From NCBI GenBank assembly GCA_023229615.1, contig JALNYX010000006.1:1-30870 (forward strand): 30,870 nt of DNA, written 5' to 3'. Each line of letters begins with the position of its first letter. Within the stretch, counting starts at the first letter, position 1. A program made the translations under genes and the position numbers. Source of the DNA: Candidatus Moraniibacteriota bacterium. GTDB lineage: Bacteria; Patescibacteriota; Minisyncoccia; Moranbacterales; UBA9337. Below, piece after piece: positions 20,889-29,900 of this stretch. The notes beneath the pieces are model-generated. The model ran no database searches and was not told where the DNA came from. It was given only the letters and a program-made list of their open reading frames with translations.

Positions 20889-22385
20889 ATGACAAAATAC
20901 AAATCGACAATTGGGATGGAGATTCATGTGGAGCTCAAGACGGCTTCTAAGATGTTTTGTGGGTGCAAAAACGGTTTGGGACTTGAAAAAAAGCCGAATG
21001 TGCACATTTGTCCGGTTTGCACAGCGCAACCCGGAACATTGCCGGTTCCCAATCAAAAAGCGATTGAATTTGTGCAGTTGGCGGGATTGGCTTTGAATTG
21101 CAAATTGCGAGAACAATCCAAATTTGACCGCAAAAACTATTTTTATCCCGATATCCCAAAAGGATACCAGATTTCCCAATACGATCAGCCACTTTGTGAA
21201 AATGGAAAATTGGAAATCGAAGGGACGGAAGACAAAGGAAAAGGAATGAAGAAGGTGATTGGAATCACTCGGATTCACATTGAGGAGGACACAGGAAAGC
21301 TCACACACCCAAAGGGAGCGGATTATACTCTGGTGGATTTCAATCGCGCAGGAGTGCCTTTGATGGAGCTGGTGACTGAACCGGATTTTGACGGCGGAGA
21401 TGAAGCGAGAATTTTTTGTCAAAAACTTCAACAAGTTTGCCGATATTTGAATATTTCCGATGCGGATATGGAAAAAGGAAATATGCGTTGTGAAGCAAAT
21501 ATTTCACTGTATAAAGATGGAGAAGACAAGCTGTCAGGAACAAAAGTAGAAGTAAAAAACATCAACTCTTTTAAATTCGTGGAAAAAGCGATTAATTTTG
21601 AAATCAAACGGCAGACCGAAGAATTGGAAGCGGGAAAGAAAATTGTGCAGGAAACGCGAGGATGGGATGCTAACCGAAATGCGACAATTTCCCAACGCAA
21701 GAAAGAATCCGCTCATGATTATCGATATTTTCCCGAGCCGGATATTCCTCCAATGGAATTTACCGAGCAAAATTTTTCCGAATTGAAATTACGACTTCCA
21801 GAAATGCCGGCGGAAAAATCCAAGAGATTTTCCGAGCAGTATAATCTTGCATCCGACGCTGTGGAGCTTTTGACTGGCGATCGGAATTTGGCGGATTATT
21901 TTGAGAAAACTGCCAGCGAACTTGAAGAAAAAGTTTGCGCTAAGGAAATTTCCTGTGAAAATAAAAAAGCGGTGAAATTGGCAGCTAATTATATTAATAC
22001 TGAATTGAGAAAGCATTTGACGGAAGGCGGGCATTCAATTCGTGATATTCAAATTACTCCGGAAAATTATGCCGAGTTTATTGGAATTGTGGCGGAAGGA
22101 AAAATCAATTCCAGTGCGGCGCAGACAGTCCTCAAAGAAATGTATCGAACCGGGGGCGACCCATCGCAAATTATCGAAGAAAAAAACTTGATGCAGATGG
22201 AGGATGACACTGAGTTGGAAACAGTCATCCAGGATATTTTGGCAAAAAATCAACAATCCGTGGATGATTTCAAAGCTGGAAAAGACCGCGCGTTGCAATT
22301 TTTAGTCGGACAAGTAATGTCGGAAACAAAAGGAAAGGCTAATCCAAAAACTGCAATAGAGTTAATCAAGAAGATTATTTCTTAA
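20889..22385 (+). CDS. gatB: Aspartyl/glutamyl-tRNA(Asn/Gln) amidotransferase subunit B
   Basis: GatB is the tRNA-binding kinase subunit of GatCAB, which converts Glu-tRNA(Gln) or Asp-tRNA(Asn) to the amide form. The 498-residue protein starts STIGMEIHVELKTASKMFCG, with the C..C zinc residues in MFCGCKN and HICPVC, the signature GYQISQYDQPLCENGKLEIE, DFNRAGVPLMELVTEPDF, the transferase region RYFPEPDIPP, and a C-terminal YqeY-like tail domain. It is about 20 residues longer than most GatB proteins. gatA and gatC are not in the window. It may be read through from the dTTP set, and it ends at a bidirectional terminator facing miaA. Confidence 0.96.
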   Translation: MTKYKSTIGMEIHVELKTASKMFCGCKNGLGLEKKPNVHICPVCTAQPGTLPVPNQKAIEFVQLAGLALNCKLREQSKFDRKNYFYPDIPKGYQISQYDQPLCENGKLEIEGTEDKGKGMKKVIGITRIHIEEDTGKLTHPKGADYTLVDFNRAGVPLMELVTEPDFDGGDEARIFCQKLQQVCRYLNISDADMEKGNMRCEANISLYKDGEDKLSGTKVEVKNINSFKFVEKAINFEIKRQTEELEAGKKIVQETRGWDANRNATISQRKKESAHDYRYFPEPDIPPMEFTEQNFSELKLRLPEMPAEKSKRFSEQYNLASDAVELLTGDRNLADYFEKTASELEEKVCAKEISCENKKAVKLAANYINTELRKHLTEGGHSIRDIQITPENYAEFIGIVAEGKINSSAAQTVLKEMYRTGGDPSQIIEEKNLMQMEDDTELETVIQDILAKNQQSVDDFKAGKDRALQFLVGQVMSETKGKANPKTAIELIKKIIS

Positions 22386-22410
22386 CGTATGGATTTTGTT
22401 GTATTTTATG

Positions 22411-22440
22411 ATATTACCATATTTCGTAATATGGTAATAT
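22411..22440. terminator. Bidirectional terminator between gatB and miaA
   Basis: ATATTACCATAT (22411-22422) and ATATGGTAATAT (22429-22440) form a perfect 12-base stem with a 6-base loop. T-rich sequence follows on both strands; it ends next to the miaA stop. Confidence 0.7.
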
Positions 22441-23376
22441 TTATTTTCCAATAAAGCGGGAAACTTCTTTTTCAATATTTGCGTATTTGTTCTTTTCTTT
22501 TTGCTCGATTGGAATCCAGATAATTCTTTTGTCTTTTGCAAACCATGTTCGTTGGCGCTTGGCGTAGTTTTTTTCCGCCAGGTATATTTTTTCCTTAAGC
22601 TCTTTTTTGGATTGGATGTTGCCTTTCAAATATTCCGGAATCAGATTATAGCCAAGTCCAAAGCTCTGGATTTTTTTCCAGCTCAATTTGTGTTTTTTGT
22701 GCAGATTTTCAACTTCTTCAATCATTCCCATTTCAAATCTTTTGCCGACATTTTTTTTGATTCGTTCGTCTAATTCTTCTTTGTCCCTTTTAATGCCTAT
22801 TTGTAAAAAATCATAATTCCCGGTTCCTGATTCCTGATTCTCAATTGGAGGAACTTTTCCGATCGCTTTGCAGATTTCAATGGCACGGATGAGGCGGACT
22901 TTGTTTTTGGCGTCGATGTTTTGCGCCCTTTCTGGGTCAAGTTCTTTTAATTTATTAAAAAGTGTTTCTGCGCTTAATTCTTGCAGTTTGATTCGCAATT
23001 CTTTGTCGGGTTTCACTTCCGGAAAATCCACGTTATCGACGATCGCTTTTATCCAAAATCCGGTGCCACCGCAAATGATCGGAACTTTTCCACGCTTCAA
23101 AATATCTTTGATTATTTTCTCGGCTTTCTTTTTGAATTTGGCGACATTATATTCCGTCCTTGGCGAGGCAATATCAAGCATATAGTGCGGAGCCATTTTT
23201 TGTTCCGCTACGGTTATTTTTCCTGATCCGATGTCCATTCCGCGATAAATTTGTCGCGAGTCAGCGGAAATAATTTCGCCACCAAATTTGCGCGCAAGCC
23301 AAATCGCCACATCCGATTTTCCGGAAGCAGTAGGACCGAGGATGACGATTATTTTATTATCGCTTCTAAATTCCAT
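22441..23376 (-). CDS. miaA: tRNA dimethylallyltransferase
   Basis: MiaA adds a dimethylallyl group to A37 of tRNAs that read U-starting codons, the substrate then modified by MiaB. The 311-residue protein has the P-loop GPTASGKSDVA (14-24), the conserved DSRQIYRGMDIGSGK (39-53), and PHYMLDIASP. It follows miaB on the minus strand and starts 28 bases inside it, so translation is probably coupled. At about residues 177-188 the sequence IENQESGTGNYD is encoded by a short GAATCAGG-type repeat also found in miaB. A terminator lies just after the stop. Confidence 0.95.
   Translation of the reverse strand: MEFRSDNKIIVILGPTASGKSDVAIWLARKFGGEIISADSRQIYRGMDIGSGKITVAEQKMAPHYMLDIASPRTEYNVAKFKKKAEKIIKDILKRGKVPIICGGTGFWIKAIVDNVDFPEVKPDKELRIKLQELSAETLFNKLKELDPERAQNIDAKNKVRLIRAIEICKAIGKVPPIENQESGTGNYDFLQIGIKRDKEELDERIKKNVGKRFEMGMIEEVENLHKKHKLSWKKIQSFGLGYNLIPEYLKGNIQSKKELKEKIYLAEKNYAKRQRTWFAKDKRIIWIPIEQKEKNKYANIEKEVSRFIGK
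22813..22845. repeat. GAATCAGG-type repeat inside miaA
   Basis: On the minus strand this stretch reads GAGAATCAGGAATCAGGAAC and continues CGGGAA; the same unit begins the repeat in miaB at 24528-24590. It stays in frame and encodes NQESG. Confidence 0.5.
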
Positions 23377-24767
23377 ATGTTTGCCTTGGTGATTTTTACT
23401 TTGATTATTTTTCCGATGAGGTTTTTTGACTCCGACGTTTTGTCGGAGTGAAAATTGGGTACAATTTTCACATTTTTCATTGTGCGGGTTTTGCCGAAAT
23501 AGTTTTCGTCTTTTTTGTTTTCAATCAAGACTTCTAAAGTTTTTCCGACATATTTTTTGTTATTTTCAAAACACGTTTTCTTGAGAATTTCATTGAGATA
23601 ATTTGCTCTTCTTTCTTTTTCCATTTTACTGACGTTGTCTTTCATTTTCCAGGCAGCTGTTTCTGGGCGGGGAGAAAATTTTCCGAAAAATACCATATCG
23701 AATTTCGCCTTGCGCATCACTTCGGCGCTATCTTCAAATTGTTTTTTGGTTTCTCCCGGAAAGCCAACAATGATGTCGGAAGTAATTGAAAATGGAACAG
23801 CGGGCTTATGTTTTTTAAATGCTGATTTTATTTTCCGCATAATTTTCAGATATTCTTTGGCGGTGTATTTGCGATTCATATTGCGGAGAACTGCATCATT
23901 TCCGGCTTGAATCGGAAGATGGAAATTTTCGCAAACCTTTTTGCACTTGGCGACAACTTCAATCATTTCATCCGTCACATCTTTGGGATGGTTGCTTACG
24001 AAACTGATCCAAAACTTTCCCGGGATGGCATTTATTTTTTTCAGGAGTTGGGGGAAATTAGTATGTTTATCCTCCTCTTCGGCGGATGAATTCTTATCAC
24101 TTCCGCGATAAGAATTCACATTTTGCCCGAGCAGGATGATGTGCCTTGTTCCGTTTTTTACCAATTCTTTTATTTCGGAAATTATGTCTTCTGTTGGTCT
24201 AGAAACTTCTCGTCCGCGAGCATTTGGTACGACGCAGTAGGCGCAGAAGTTGTTGCACCCAGTCATTATGGGGACGCCGGCTTGAAATTTATCGGAGTAT
24301 TTTGGGGTAATCGAAAAATAGGAAGTATTATTTTTGCGGGTTGTTAATTCAGGATACGCCGGAATTTTCAATTTACAATTTACAATTTTCAATAAATTTT
24401 CAAATTTTTCAATGACAAACTTTTCAAACTTTTCAAATTCATTGATTGGGAAAAATAGGTCTACTTTATTTTTCAATCTTTTTTGCACATCCGGTCTATT
24501 TGCCAAACATCCTGTCAGTATGATTTTAATTCTTGATTCCTGATTCTTGATTCCTGATTTTTGGTTCCTGATTCTCAGATTGTGTATCTGTCCGTAAATC
24601 CGGTCTTCTGCCATTTGGCGGACTCCGCAGGTATTGAAAATTACCAAATCCGCTTCGTTGATGTTTTCGGTTTCTTTAAATTTTTGAGACGACAAGAATC
24701 CAGCGATTCTTTCACTATCGCTATGATTCATTTGACACCCGAACGTTTTTATGTAATACTTTGGCAT
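23349..24767 (-). CDS. miaB: tRNA-2-methylthio-N6-dimethylallyladenosine synthase
   Basis: MiaB is a radical-SAM methylthiotransferase that modifies i6A37 of tRNA to ms2i6A37. The N-terminal domain has the three cluster cysteines Cys11 (TFGCQMNHSDS), Cys47 (FNTCGV) and Cys87 (LTGCLA); the radical-SAM core has Cys171, Cys175 and Cys178 in TGCNNFCAYCVVPNARG; a TRAM domain lies at the C-terminus. At 472 residues it is slightly long. The extra length is in four loops whose DNA is repetitive or palindromic: residues about 67-80, 109-136, 217-227 and 440-447. It overlaps miaA by 28 bases. All catalytic residues are intact, so the insertions appear tolerated. Confidence 0.95.
   Translation of the reverse strand: MPKYYIKTFGCQMNHSDSERIAGFLSSQKFKETENINEADLVIFNTCGVRQMAEDRIYGQIHNLRIRNQKSGIKNQESRIKIILTGCLANRPDVQKRLKNKVDLFFPINEFEKFEKFVIEKFENLLKIVNCKLKIPAYPELTTRKNNTSYFSITPKYSDKFQAGVPIMTGCNNFCAYCVVPNARGREVSRPTEDIISEIKELVKNGTRHIILLGQNVNSYRGSDKNSSAEEEDKHTNFPQLLKKINAIPGKFWISFVSNHPKDVTDEMIEVVAKCKKVCENFHLPIQAGNDAVLRNMNRKYTAKEYLKIMRKIKSAFKKHKPAVPFSITSDIIVGFPGETKKQFEDSAEVMRKAKFDMVFFGKFSPRPETAAWKMKDNVSKMEKERRANYLNEILKKTCFENNKKYVGKTLEVLIENKKDENYFGKTRTMKNVKIVPNFHSDKTSESKNLIGKIIKVKITKANIWNLEAIIK
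23429..23449. repeat. Palindrome inside miaB, near its 3' end
   Basis: ACTCCGAC (23429-23436) and GTCGGAGT (23442-23449) form a perfect 8-base stem around GTTTT. It is GC-rich against the background and encodes HSDKTSES in the TRAM domain. Confidence 0.6.
24087..24118. repeat. 12-bp inverted repeat inside miaB
   Basis: TGAATTCTTATC (24087-24098) and GATAAGAATTCA (24107-24118) are perfectly complementary with an 8-base loop. One arm encodes the conserved NSY of the QNVNSYRG motif, the other the adjacent variable loop. Confidence 0.6.
24362..24443. repeat. AATTTTCAATTTACAATTT-type repeat inside miaB
   Basis: Repeated (T)CAATTT(A)CAATTT and TTTTCAAA units occupy the linker between the N-terminal and radical-SAM domains and encode the FEKFEKFVIEKFENLLKI segment. 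The wording resembles the intergenic repeats at 14674-14719 and 30488-30594. Confidence 0.5.
24528..24590. repeat. 14-bp tandem repeat inside miaB
   Basis: On the minus strand the unit GAATCAGGAATCAA occurs twice in tandem with degenerate flanking copies, encoding RNQKSGIKNQESRIK. Related to the repeat in miaA. Confidence 0.6.
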
Positions 24768-24842
24768 TGAAGTTGTTTAAAAATTGAACAAACAGTTTTT
24801 CAAACATATCAGAAATCAATCCCAAAATCAAGGAGGGGAGGT

Positions 24843-25118
24843 ATGGTGGAGATGTCAGTTGAAAGTCTCATCAAATTAGATGCTCGTCTGCGCGAAGAGC
24901 AGACGCAAGCGGATAAAAGAAGGGAAGAAATATTGTGGAGCAATTTTCGTTATTTGGAAGACGGAGGTATCATAAAATATTTATTAATATCCAAATACGG
25001 AAAAAAAGATGTCGCCACTATTATTGCGGATGGATATCTATATGAAGAGAATGGCGAGCTTTTTTTAACAGAAAAAGGAGAAGAATATATTGTTGATATG
25101 CATCTGAAAAATAAGTAG
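24843..25118 (+). CDS. Small uncharacterised protein, possibly winged-helix-like
   Basis: The ATG is preceded by a strong Shine-Dalgarno (AGGAGG at 24831-24836), rare in this window, which fixes the start. The 91-residue protein has a charged N-terminal helix (DARLREEQTQADKRREEILW) and a C-terminal half whose pattern, short helix then DGYLYEENGELFLTEKGEEY, resembles the wing and final helix of winged-helix domains (L.LT.KG..Y). That resemblance is only suggestive. It is transcribed divergently from miaB and ends in a region with two hairpins shared with thrS. Confidence 0.65.
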   Translation: MVEMSVESLIKLDARLREEQTQADKRREEILWSNFRYLEDGGIIKYLLISKYGKKDVATIIADGYLYEENGELFLTEKGEEYIVDMHLKNK

Positions 25119-25138
25119 TTTTTTATTTTCAGATGCAA
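25100..25138. repeat. 12-bp inverted repeat over the stop codon of the 91-residue gene
   Basis: TGCATCTGAAAA (25100-25111) and TTTTCAGATGCA (25127-25138) are perfectly complementary around a 15-base loop containing the stop codon. It directly abuts the next hairpin. Confidence 0.5.
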
Positions 25139-25178
25139 AAAACCGAGGGTTCGCAGTGACGAATTCCCTCGGTTTTTT
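25138..25178. terminator. Bidirectional terminator between the 91-residue gene and thrS
   Basis: AAAAACCGAGGG pairs with CCCTCGGTTTTT (about 25138-25149 with 25166-25177), with an inner TTCG/CGAA stem. A/T runs on both sides let it serve both converging genes. Confidence 0.8.
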
Positions 25179-25183
25179 ATTTT

Positions 25184-26938
25184 TTATTTTTTCCCTTCGA
25201 TTTCTTTTTTAATTTTCTCTGCAAATTCTTCAAGGGGCAGGACTTCCTGTTTTTTTTCTCCGCGTTTTCGGATGGCGACGGTTTTGGCTTCGCATTCTTT
25301 TTCTCCGACGACAAGCATATAGGGAATTTTTTGTTTTTCCGCTTCGGCGATTCTTTTTCCGAGAGATTCAGATTCAAAACTCATTTCTACGCGAATATTG
25401 TTTTCTAAAAGTTTTTGCTCGACTTCCTTGGCGTAATCTTCGAATTTTTCACTGATTGGAATAATCTTGACCTGAACGGGGGAGAGCCAAAGTGGAAAAG
25501 CGCCGGCGAAATGCTCGATTAATAGAACTAAAAATCTTTCATACGATCCTAATATTGCTCGATGAACCATTACCGGAGGAATTTTTTCGCCTTTCTCGTT
25601 TGTATATTCCAGATTAAATCTTTTTGGAGTGGCAAAATCAATTTGAACGGTTGGGATTTGAATTTCTTTTCCAAGCGCATCTTTGAACATAAAGTCCAAT
25701 TTCGGACCATAAAGCGCCGCCTCACCTTCACAGCGTTTGGCTCCAAGTTTCATTTCATCGGAAATTTCTTCAAGTATTTTTTCACATTGATTCCAATCTT
25801 TTTCATCCCCGATATATTTTTCCGGATGAGCGTAATCTCTGACGGAAAGTGAAACCCAATGGTTTCCCCAAAGACCGAGAGCTCCGTAGAAGTCTTTAAT
25901 AATGTTAATCATATTCTTGATTTCATCTTTCACTTGATTGGCTGTGCAAAAAGAATGTCCATCTTCGACTGTTATCGCATAAACTCTGGACAATCCGCCA
26001 ACCTCTCCTGTTTTTTCAGCGCGGTATTGTTTGTCTGATTCCATATATCTTATCGGTAAATCTCTGTATGATCTTGTTTTTGAAGCGTAGATTTGTGTGT
26101 GATGTGGACATTGAACCGGTTTTAAGACAAAATCATGTTCTTTTTTTGATGTTACGTGAAACAATTCATCGCCAAACTTTTTGGCGTGTCCGGATATTTC
26201 AAATAATTCGACTTTCGCCAGTGATGGAGCGGATACTTTTTGAAATCCATATTTGCGACAAACTTCTTCAATGTGTTTTTGTAATTCATCTTTGATGATT
26301 GTTCCTTTTGGAGTGAAAAGCGGAAGTCCCGGTCCGATCAAATCAGAAAAACAAAACAAATCCAGCTCTTTTCCCAATTTTCGGTGATCTCTTTCCTTGG
26401 CTTTTTCTTGATTTTCCAAATATTCTTCTAATTCTTTTTTGTTTTCAAAAACCACGCCATATATTCTTTGCATCTGTTTGTTTTTTTCATTTGCCCGCCA
26501 ATAGGCTCCGGAGATTTTGGTAAGTTTGAAAGATTGCGAGTTTATTTCTCCGGTTGAATCGATGTGGGGTCCGGAGCAAAGATCGACAAAGTTTCCGGTT
26601 TTGTATATCGTGACATTCTTATTTCCTTCGTTTTGCAAGTCTTTGATGATTTCAAGTTTGTAAGTTTGATTGGCTTTTTCAAAATGTTTGGTTGCATTTT
26701 CAGTGGAAATTTCTTCTTTCTCAAAAGAATGATCAGCCTTGATAACTGCGCGCATTTTTTCTTCCAAAAGCGGAAGGTCTTCGGGAATGAGAGTTCGTGG
26801 CAGGTCGAAGTCGTAATAAAATCCTTCTTCAGTAGCCGGTCCGGTTCCAAATTTGGCTTCCGGAAACATTTCTAAAACCGCCGTCGCTAAAATATGAGCA
26901 GTTGAATGTTTGATAATTTCTTGTTTTTTATTATTCAT
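25184..26938 (-). CDS. thrS: Threonyl-tRNA synthetase lacking the TGS domain
   Basis: ThrS charges tRNA-Thr and edits Ser-tRNA-Thr. This 584-residue form begins directly with the editing domain: MNNKKQEIIKHSTAHILATA has HxxxH (His11, His15), and DLCSGPHI supplies the other editing residues. The class-II core follows with VQCPHHTQIYASKTRSYRDL (zinc Cys and motif-2 region), YRAEKTGEVGG, and VMVHRAILGSYERFLVLLIE (motif 3), then the anticodon domain from about residue 475. Typical bacterial ThrS has about 60 more N-terminal residues (TGS). An in-frame TAA four codons before the ATG (26948-26950 on the plus strand) excludes a longer start. It lies 41 bases after dnaE on the same strand. Confidence 0.96.
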   Translation of the reverse strand: MNNKKQEIIKHSTAHILATAVLEMFPEAKFGTGPATEEGFYYDFDLPRTLIPEDLPLLEEKMRAVIKADHSFEKEEISTENATKHFEKANQTYKLEIIKDLQNEGNKNVTIYKTGNFVDLCSGPHIDSTGEINSQSFKLTKISGAYWRANEKNKQMQRIYGVVFENKKELEEYLENQEKAKERDHRKLGKELDLFCFSDLIGPGLPLFTPKGTIIKDELQKHIEEVCRKYGFQKVSAPSLAKVELFEISGHAKKFGDELFHVTSKKEHDFVLKPVQCPHHTQIYASKTRSYRDLPIRYMESDKQYRAEKTGEVGGLSRVYAITVEDGHSFCTANQVKDEIKNMINIIKDFYGALGLWGNHWVSLSVRDYAHPEKYIGDEKDWNQCEKILEEISDEMKLGAKRCEGEAALYGPKLDFMFKDALGKEIQIPTVQIDFATPKRFNLEYTNEKGEKIPPVMVHRAILGSYERFLVLLIEHFAGAFPLWLSPVQVKIIPISEKFEDYAKEVEQKLLENNIRVEMSFESESLGKRIAEAEKQKIPYMLVVGEKECEAKTVAIRKRGEKKQEVLPLEEFAEKIKKEIEGKK

Positions 26939-26979
26939 ATGGTTATCTTATTAAATTTAAGGGAAAAATGCAAATGGTA

Positions 26980-29900
26980 TTATGATAATTCAATTTTTGC
27001 TCCGGTGGTTCTTTCTATTTCTTCGATGGTTTTTTTATCAATGGCGACACTGTAGGAAGTTTCCATTTTTGAACCGTTTAGTGAGAGATAAATTCTGGTT
27101 TTTCCAAATTTGCATTTTCCAAGTGTGTCAGAAATATTTTTGAGCGTCATCTGACTGGATCCGGTCGGAAGGCTGATGGTCATTTTTTCTTTTTCAATGG
27201 GTGTGTCTTTTTTTTCAAAATGACCGTTGCTTTTTTGTGTGTGCAAAACTCTTTTGAAACTTTCCAATTCCTGCTGGTTTATTTCTTTGACATCTTCTGC
27301 GAGAATTTTGAAAGCGCCATCTTTGTCGGAGAGTTTTCCTGTTACCAAAACGATGCGGTCTTCTTGCCAAAGCGATCCGGTGCGTTCCAGGGTTTTTGGG
27401 AAAATAAGCAGTTCAACTTTCCCTTTTTGATCTTCGAGCGTTACAAACATCATTTCTTGATGGCGTTTGGTGATTATTTTTTTAACACTGCTGATTACCC
27501 CGCCAACTTTGATAACTTGTCCGACTAGGGCAGAATTTAATGATTTGATGGGAACTGCCATTTGATCTAAATATTCCTGATAATCGGAAACCGGATGTCC
27601 ACTTACATACAATCCGAGCAATTCTTTTTCCCACTGCAGTTTTTCTTTTTTTTCTGCCGGAGGGAATTCTTCCAGTTGAATTTCAGCCTTGGATAGTACT
27701 TCTTCTCCAAACAAACTGGTTTGATTGGAATTTTTGTTTTTTTGGACATTCTTGGAAAAAGCCAGGATAGTTTCAATATTCGCCAAAACATTATTTCTTT
27801 CTGTTAATTGATCCAGGGCTCCCACCTTGGCAAGCGCTTCCAGTGATTTTTTGTTCAGATCTCGAATAGTAATTCTTTCAATCATATCTCCCAGGCTTGC
27901 ATATTTTCCGCCTCTTTTTCGTTCAGCGACTATTTCATGAGCTACGGGTTTACCGACATTTTTGATGGCATTGAGTCCGAAGCGAATTCGTTCTTTTCCA
28001 TCGTCTCCCTGAATAACTGCAAATTCTTGAAAACTTTCATTGACATCAGGCGGAAGAACATCCATTCCCATTTGCTTGGATTCATCCACTTCAATGGCGA
28101 TACGCTCGGTATTGTCTTGGTCAGAAGTCATCAGCGCCGCCATAAACTCGGCCGGATAATGCGCCTTGAGGTAAGCAGTTTGATAACCGATAAGTCCATA
28201 ACAGGCGGCGTGTGAGCGGTTGAATCCATAGCCGGCGAAAGGTTCAATAAAAACAAAAATATCCCCGGCGGTTTTTTTGTCGATTCCGTTTTTAACGCAT
28301 CCATCGATAAATTTTATTTTCTGCTCTTGAATCAGATCCATAATCTTTTTTCCCATCGCTTTGCGAAGAACGTCTGCTTCTCCCAGGGTGAATCCGGCTA
28401 ATTGCTGAGCCATTTGCATCACTTGCTCTTGATAAACAGCCACACCATAAGTTTTTTTCAAAATTGGTTCTAGTTTGGGATGTAGGTATTTTATTTTTTT
28501 CAGTCCGTGTTTGCGCGCAATGAAATCGGGAATCCAATCCATCGGTCCCGGACGATAAAGAGCCACCATAGCAATCACATCTTCCAAATTATTAGGACTC
28601 AATTGTTTGAGATATCTTTTCATTCCACTGCTTTCCAATTGAAAAACTCCGGTCGTGTTGGCATTTTGCAAAAGTTCGTAGGCCTTCTTGTCGTCCAGTG
28701 GAATATTTTCAATATCAATTTCAAGTCCTTTGGTTTTGCGAAGAATATTGAGAGTGTTTTGAATGATGGTAAGATTTTTCAGTCCCAAAAAGTCCATCTT
28801 GAGAAGTCCAATTTTTTCCACATAGCTGGATTTTGTTGAAGAGGAATATTGTGTAACCAAGCCGTCACCTCCCTTGGCAAGCGTTTGAAGTGGGGAATAG
28901 GCAGTGACTGGTTCTTTGGTGATTACTACTCCGCACGCATGCATTGAAGCGTGGCGAGCTACTCCTTCCAATTTCTTGGCGCTGTCGATCAATTTTTTTC
29001 CATGCGGATCAATGTCATAGAGTTGCTTGAATTCTTTTGAATCTTCAAGCGCTCCTTCAATGGTGGAAAACATTGGAATCATTTTGGCAGCTTTGTCGCA
29101 GAAACTGTATTCAAGTCCCAAAGCGCGTCCAGCATCGCGAATAGCGGCGCGAGCAGCCATTGTTCCAAAGGTAATAATTTGTGCCACGTGATCGTGACCA
29201 TATTTTTTTCGCACATAATCCAAAACTTCATCGCGGCGATTATCGGCAAAATCCATATCAACGTCGGGCATTGAGATTCTTTCCGGATTGAGAAACCGTT
29301 CGAAAAGCAAATCATATTTGATCGGGTCAATATTAGTGATTCCAATTAAATATGAAACAAAACTTCCTGCGGCGCTCCCGCGTCCCGGGCCAACGACGAT
29401 TCCTTGCTGTTTTGCCCAATTGACGAAATCCTGAACGATTAAAAAGTAAGAAGGGAATCCGGTTTTTTCAATAATTCCCAATTCGTACTCCATTCGGTCG
29501 CGATGCTCCTTGGTGATATTTTCTCCGTATTTTTTTTGCAGCCCTTTTTCAGTCAGATGGCGAAGATAGGTAACATCGGAAAATCCTTCAGGAACTTCAA
29601 AGTAGGGAAGTTGGGTTTCTCCGAGCTTGATGTGAAAATTGCATTTGTCAACAATCTCTTGAGTATTGGAAATTGCCTCGGGAGTATCTTTGAAAGCGCG
29701 TCGCATATCTTCCGGAGATTTCATCGACAGATCAAAATCCATCAGACTCATTCGGTTTTTTTCTTGAACTTTGCGGTTGGTTTGAATGCAAAGAAGAATA
29801 TCTTGAATTTCAGCATCCTCTTTGTTTACGTAATGAATATCTCCAGTGGCAACAACAGGAATTCCAGTTTCTTCGGAAATTTTAAGCATTCCCTTGTTAG

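Noticed and set aside
20778..21434. A 218-codon minus-strand frame across dut and gatB
   Set aside because: It is antisense to two well-identified genes and has no recognisable product.
24528..24590. Short tandem repeats that could suggest a CRISPR array
   Set aside because: The unit is only 14 bases with no unique spacers, lies inside a coding frame, and no cas genes are nearby.
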